Positions 57,903 through 64,000 of a stretch of 64,000 bases of DNA are shown here, one piece after another; the first letter of the stretch is position 1, and each line of letters starts with the position of its first letter. The position numbers and the translations under genes are program-made. Below the pieces are notes generated by a model. The model did no database searches. It was given only the letters and a program-made list of their open reading frames with translations, and was not told the DNA's origin. This stretch comes from Taeniopygia guttata (Eukaryota > Chordata > Aves > Passeriformes > Estrildidae): assembly GCF_048771995.1 (NCBI RefSeq), contig NC_133027.1, forward strand, positions 6,382,001 to 6,446,000, written 5' to 3'.

Positions 57903-60052
57903 CACTTAGCACATTCCCGGTGGTGGAGGAATTTACCAGGGAACAGACACATCCCTCCATGGAGGAGGATTAGCTGGATGCTGAGGGTGGCCACAGCATA
58001 GACAGTGCCCTCACTGCCCATCTTGCAGCACCTAAGCAGGGTGGGCAGAGCAGGGTGATAGTCGCAGTGTCCATCAGTACCTGTGGCAAGTGATGGAAAC
58101 AGGTTCAGGTTTGTCCAGGGCATCAGGGGACACAGGAGATGGGGCCAGAGTCGGGACTGGAAAGGATGCAACATCTGTCCAAGGTCCTTACAGGAAACGG
58201 GAACTGAGGTGAGATTTCAACATCGTTCTGAAGTCTGACCAGGAGAGCAGGGCACCCCCAGGTACGGCTGCTCAGGGCCTTCAAGGTTTATGAGTGCTGC
58301 AAATCAAGGCTGTTTATGACTCTCTATATTCCTGGTTATCTATTGAGAAAAACACTCGAACACCTGATTTCCAGAGCCTGCAGAAATCCTGGTGACCAAA
58401 CAGTCACCTTCTGGAGATGTTCTGAAGGCAAATGAAGCAAGGGAGAGTTTCAGTGCCATGCCAAAGGAAACAGCACAGAACTTATAAATTCCCATCTATA
58501 AAAGGGAGGGGTGGGGGGAAATGTGGTGCTCTTGCTCTAAAGAAGTGTGGATTCTATCCAAGCCCTTCTGAAGCTCACAAGAAGCCTCATTCTGATTCCA
58601 GGGAGTTTTGAGTCCAGCTAGAAGGCTCCTCTCCCAGACAAACTGGAGTTTTTCTCCCCATGCTTTCTCCATCTCTAATGCTGGAAGGGAGCTGGAGAGG
58701 AGTAATGACCCTTGGGAGCCTGGGAATGAGTCTGGAGAGCTTCCCTCCCCGAGCTGGAGTGGCAGTGGCAGGACTGCTGTTCCCAGGGGGGAATAGGACC
58801 GAGTGTGTCACATGTGCAGAGAGAAGATGTTCCTCCACAGCTGGCTGTGCTGCTGTGCAAGTGCTGCAGAGCTCTGTTTTGGGCTTTGCCTTCCCTCGGG
58901 GACCCCAAACCCGGGAACAACATGCTCTTCCCAGGAGGTCAGCAAAGGAGAGCCTCATCCCAAAGAGAGATCAAAATGCAAACCAAGACACAGTGAGGTT
59001 GTTCAAAAGAAATGGGATGTCCATCGCTGCTTTTAATTCAAAATAAATTGGGCAAATAATAGGCAATAACACAACTGGGTTAACACCAGGCTCGTGGATG
59101 GTGGAGTGAATTTTAATTTTAAGAATGTGTATCTCTCTGATGAAATACAGGGCAATTCTGGTGCAGGACTAAGTGGCCTCGTTGTGTCTGGGCTAGAATA
59201 GGGTTTGAAATGCCCCAACAGCACCAACCCACCCTGGGCCCATCAGCACTCTGAGGGGCAGCATTAAGATTGTATTAGAGAAAAGCAGAAAAATAATCAT
59301 CTGGAGGACAGAGTGACTCAGGGGATTGGCAATAAGATGGATCATGTTACTGATTTGGAATGGATTCCAATTAGTTACATCCACTTTTAATTATTATTTA
59401 TTCAGAACCTAAAGGCAGTCCACAGATAATCCAAAAATGCACGGGCTGATCTGTAAATCCCCCGTCCTTCCCCCCCTCACAGCCCTTGCAATGACAAACC
59501 CCAGTCACGCTGCCTGGACTGGTTCATACTGGCTGGGATGTAAATTACTTATTAGTGACCAGCTTGCTGCTTCTCCACTTTTGTCACTCTTCGAGAGGAA
59601 AATAGAGAACGGGTGACTGAGGTCAGAGTTTCGTGTCAAGTGTTTTTGTTGGAAGCAGCAGCAGCTCAAGAAGTTCCTCCTCGCCTCCCTGCATTCGGTT
59701 CCTTTTTCCCCCTTGTGCCACCCCGTGAGTCATGCAAATACACCCAGGTCAGTGAACTGGTAACTTTGCAAAACAAGGAGGGTTTTTTTAATCAGGTGAA
59801 ACTCACTGCTCACGTTAACCAAAGACTGCTGGGTCTTCGCTAAGCTGGTGGTAGGAATCCGAGTAGGCATCCACTGACCTCATTTGCCACCAGAAATTAT
59901 CATCTCTCCAACAGCAAGGTCTCTTGTCTTGTGAGGAAATCCAGTGCTCCTGCTTAGTCACCTGAGGCTTATTCAAGCCTATTCATGAAATGGAGGGAAT
60001 TGTCTTGACAAGAGAAGTTATTTGGGAAATTTTGAAGAATACGCCACAGAAC

Positions 60053-60208
60053 TATGGAATCACAGAATGGTTTGGGTTGGAAAGGACCTTAATAAATCAT
60101 CTCTTTCCAACACTCTGCCATGGGCAGGAACAGCTTCCACTAGACCAGATTACCCAAGACCCTATCCAGCCAGGCCTGGAACACTTCTGAGGATGGGGCA
60201 CCATCACT
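60053..60208 (-). mobile_element. CR1 LINE 3' fragment (upstream intergenic)
   Basis: Antisense tail ATGGAATCACAGAATGGTTT, then ACTCTGCCATGGGCAGGAAC, TCCACTAGACCAGATTACCC and AGGCCTGGAACACTTCTGAG. Confidence 0.88.
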
Positions 60209-60619
60209 TGTTTCACCCTGTAGAAACAGACATTCCAGGAAGAGATTTCTCATCCCTGACTTGCACTAGAAGACGCCAGGCTAATGGGGCAGACATAATT
60301 TCCCTTCAGAGTGTCTCATTCTCTGTACATGGACCATTGCTTCCACATCTCCCATAGAAACAGAACATTTATGTGTTGGTGTTGTTGTTATGGGAAAGTA
60401 GCTGCTGCATGGGAAATTTGTGACTCCGGTTCATATAGAAACCACAATTACAACTTCCATTAACATAAATTGGGAAGCTAAATCAACAAAGCCCATAGAC
60501 TTCCCTGGGTGAGGGAAAGGAGAGTTTGGGTGGGCGTTCTCACCCTTTTGACCCTCCCTATGATCTCCAGGAAACTGGGAAGGGAAACATCTACAGAGAG
60601 CAGATGTTCCCAGCAGGAA

Positions 60620-60660
60620 TATATAGATATATACACACACACACAGACATATATACAAAA
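60620..60660. repeat. (ATATAG)/(CA)n simple repeat
   Basis: Short run of ATATAGATATATA followed by six CA units and more ATATA. Confidence 0.85.
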
Positions 60661-63600
60661 CCAGAGCCATTTCAAGCCAGGTGTGTTATCACTGATGGAT
60701 TTCCTGCCTCAAGAGCCCCATGGGATTTCATGGCCAGGCACCAGGAGCCAGGGGTGGCAGATGAGGAGTGAAGTGTGGCACTGTTGGGTGGAGGTTTGGT
60801 TGCCATCACACCTGAGCTGGTCTCTCTTCTGGAAAGAGTGGATGCACAGCTGGAGAGCCTGTTTTCCCAGAGGATTTTCAGAAAGGAGAAGGAGCATCTG
60901 ATGGCCAGGCTAAGGGCATGAACACCACCTTAGCCCTATGCCCAGGGCGGTGAGATAACCAGCAGGTGGGATGGGGAGGTGAGGATCCTGCTGAAGTGCA
61001 GGTGGCCCTGCATCTTCTCCCCTGGTGAGATCAGGGGGTGATGCTCATGGGGCTGGCATCTCACATCCTTCCCAGGTCAGTGACTCTCTGTGAAGAAGTT
61101 TCCTCCCTGTCCCCCAAGTCATGCAAGTGCTGTCAAGCAGGACAACTTTTATCTGACAGCCACAGCTGCCTGCACGCCTGGTTTGGTGCATGTGGAACAA
61201 GCCCAGCAGTCACATCTGCACCTCTCCAAGTTAAAATAATGGATGCATTTGAAGTTTCTTGCTTTGGGGTTTTATCCCTTTGGAGTCTTGTTTTGCAGGA
61301 GATCCTTTGGCTCAGCTGCAGGGTGAGGTCTGGATGCAGAAGCCTGAACACTTTTATTAACCTCAGCAAAAGCACTGGGACTCTGGGCACCTCATCCAGT
61401 GCCCTCATTCACCTCCCTCCTCCCTTCCTCATCCCTTTCCTTCTCCTTGGTGCAAGTGTTCTGGGGTTGAGGCTTGAACAGTGCCTAACAAAGCCAAGCC
61501 TTGCTCTTGGCTGGGTTATCTTGATGATCATGAAGCTGAAATGAAAAATGATGAAGCTGGAATTGAAAAATTATGAAGAACATTTTTATGGATGAACCTG
61601 GAAGCCTTGCAGTGTCCCTGGGTTTACACTGGAGGAAGTGAAGCAGTGGATTAAGTGGTGTAGCCATGAGCTGAGCTCAGAGCAGCAGAGCTCAGAGCTT
61701 CATGCTAAGCAGAGGACCACGTGTCGTCTTGCTCCTCTCTGGCCAGCGTGACCTAAGTGGGACAGGGAGGTGACAAAGAGACAGGATGGTTTGTAGAGCC
61801 TTCAGAGAGCACTGCAAAGCTCAGTATGAGTTTCCCAAAGCCAGTTGCTTTCCAGAAAGGACTCTGCACTCTTGCAGGTTCAATATCGAATACAGATACC
61901 AAACACCCCCCCCTGCAAATCTGTTATTCATGTCAGCTGTGGATGCAAGATCCCTTCTGTGTCAGATTACCCAGCACATGTGATCCTGCCAGCTTTGTGC
62001 CTTGTGTCACCTGCAGGACCACTGGAGTGGCACGGGGAGCCACTGCCTAATCCAGCCTACATCCTCCTGGTACACAGGGGAGCCAGAAAATAACCCTCAC
62101 CACCTCTAACCCAACAGGTTTCATGCACTCAGCACAGCACACTGCTTTCTCTGCTCAAGGCTGGCTGTGCAGCCTTGGGGTTTCATTTGGAGCCCCAGGA
62201 AAATGTCACTTCCCAAGTGACCATGCTCAGCGGCCCAGCTGCCCACAGCAGGGCAGATCTCATTGCTGAGTGGCCACAGATAATCTTGGTCACATTTAAT
62301 CAGGTACTGGTGTTCATGGGGGGAGGATAGTCAGGGTGAGAAGTAGCTCACATGGGGCTCTACTGTCCCTGCACACCGTATTTGATGTATATTGGATACA
62401 GAGTTATTCAGGGCAGTTACGGATGACAGCAAAGAGATGCAATAAGAGCTTAAAATAGCGCCTGACCAGCCGATAAAAGCACACATTAAACTCAAGCGTC
62501 CTTGAAAAGGGGCAAGGACTGCCTCCGTGTGGGTTAGTACCTCCCAAAACCGAGACCCAGAGCCTTTCAGAGGCTCCCCGGGGTATCAGGTGACAGCACA
62601 GCGATGAGCGAGGAAAGCAAAGCCCTCCTGCATCCGTGAAGATGATGGGGCGGATGAAGGAGACCCTGGATGGGGATAGCTCAGGCTGCAAGTAGCAGGA
62701 GAAATATGAGGCTCAAGTCCCAGATGGCGCAGAGAAAACCATCGGGGAAATCACTAACAGTCAGCCTCAGCGTAGGTAGGTGACGAGCCTGGGAACATGC
62801 CGGGGCTCTGAATCACCGGGATTTGTGCAGCCTCAGTCCCGGCAGCGCTGGGAGCTCCCCGGCACGTCAGGGAGCGGGGCAAGGTGACCCGCAGGGTAGC
62901 GAGGTGCTCCCGTCTCCCCTGGGCTCCTGCATCCAGCACAACGCTTTAAAAGCCTTGCCCAAGCTTGGCAGATTTAAATCACTTCAGGCCATTTAATCAT
63001 CACATAAGCAGACCGAGCTTAAGGATTAATTTGTAGACTTTTCACTGGTTAGAGTAACCCAGTGGGTTGTACAAGGAGCTGATAAGCTTTCGGTGGAGAT
63101 GAAGACCCAAGGGAGCAAGGCTTCCAGCAGGAGAGCTCCAGCCTTGCATTACACACCAGTTTGGGAGGCAAAAGGAGTCTGTAGGAAGCTCCCTGCAGTC
63201 TGGCACTCTCCTGCCTTCACACATTTTAACTGCCTGCAAATCTTCCTCCAGGAAACTGAGAATTAACCCCGGTGCTAAATGACTTAGGAAGAGAGGATCC
63301 TTAGTGGGGACTCTTGCTGGAAAGAATAACACGGCTGGATGTGTAAAGCAGAGAAGTCACAGGCCAGCTCCTGGGAAAGACACATCGCTCCTGTCTCACC
63401 AGCCTCCTGGTCATTCCTATAAACTGGGCACTTTTTCTGTTCCCTTAGTGGCTTGTCAGACCCTCTCTGTGATTGTTTCTGCTCTGTTTGCCACCAGTTA
63501 AACTCCAGCTGGATGTCAGGGAGAAGGAGGGATAAATCCCCACCCTGAGCTCAAATCGCTTTCAGGCATGATTCAAACACATCAGCTTGAACCAGCCTAA

Positions 63601-64000
63601 GAGGTTTAATCCCTGTCCAACCCAGAGGTCTCACTCCTGTCCTTTCTCCTGCAGCTCCAGGCTACCAGCCCATCCTCCCCTTTATCTTAACTCTTGTGCT
63701 GGGTAACTTGGCTCTGATTTAGCAATAACCTGTTCCCCTTTTCCACTCAGTTATTTTTGTGCCAGATTAGTAGTTTGGGTGTGTGGAGGCTGCGCAACAC
63801 CAAAGCTGATGATGCAAGGGAGAGCGATAGGGTGGGGGTGAGGGATGGTTCCAGGCAGCCTGTGGGTGAAAGATACTCAGTGTGGATACAAAAGCTGCAG
63901 CAGAGCTGGTTACAAGGTCACCTGGGGTCAGAGGAGAAACAGAGATACCATTAGGGGTTACAGTGACATCTGGGGTTAAAGGCCTGAGACTGAGGGAACT

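Larger units (their letters stand above)
57266..64000. other. Intergenic DNA upstream of TNFRSF21
   Basis: No coding exon recognised. Besides one CR1 and one possible CR1 remnant, it contains a candidate enhancer-like block at 59580-59760 and a CpG-retaining block at 62400-62990. In mammals CD2AP lies upstream of TNFRSF21, but none of its exons was found here. Confidence 0.65.

Noticed and set aside
57266..64000. Possible CD2AP exons, expected upstream from mammalian gene order
   Set aside because: No SH3-like or other recognisable exon with splice sites was found; the neighbour may lie beyond the window.
1..64000. tRNA, rRNA, CRISPR arrays, bacterial operons or viral genomes
   Set aside because: No cloverleaf box motifs, rRNA segments, spaced direct repeats or intact viral genes were seen; the only viral-like hint is a weak LTR-like stretch near 45.1 kb.

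Overview
This window is vertebrate nuclear DNA, almost certainly from a bird. It carries one protein-coding gene with long introns, GT-AG splice sites and a strong CpG island at its 5' end. It also carries at least fifteen truncated CR1 LINE fragments, the typical avian interspersed repeat. The CR1 subtypes would fit a songbird, but nothing here proves a species.

The gene is TNFRSF21 (death receptor 6, DR6), on the minus strand. It is complete from a start codon at 56616 to a stop codon at 22718. Six exons were assembled by hand with consistent phases: 56563-56616, 50234-50888, 48040-48537, 33250-33515, 23940-24159 and 22718-22947. They encode 640 residues: signal peptide, four cysteine-rich TNFR repeats, a glycosylatable stalk, one transmembrane helix, a death domain, a proline-rich linker and a conserved C-terminal helical segment. 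The 3'UTR runs to a polyadenylation signal at 21526-21531. The most interesting observation is an apparent extra exon of exactly 18 codons at 26702-26755, in the intron after the death domain. It has good splice sites, a branch-point match, GC-rich third positions and the correct phase (0/0), and it would give a 658-residue isoform.

Layout: 1-21.5 kb is intergenic DNA downstream of the gene, with eight recognisable CR1 pieces, simple repeats and a few CpG-retaining blocks that may be regulatory. 21.5-22.7 kb is the 3'UTR. 22.7-56.6 kb is the gene; its introns hold CR1 pieces, a 54-bp minisatellite touching the last 3' splice site, homopolymer tracts, AT-rich islands and possible conserved noncoding elements. 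56.1-57.0 kb is the CpG-island promoter with pentameric GC repeats. 57.0-64 kb is upstream intergenic DNA with two CR1 pieces and two candidate regulatory blocks. No second gene, tRNA, rRNA or CRISPR array could be supported. Several perfect inverted repeats, three of them in or touching CR1 copies, look like products of replication template switching.
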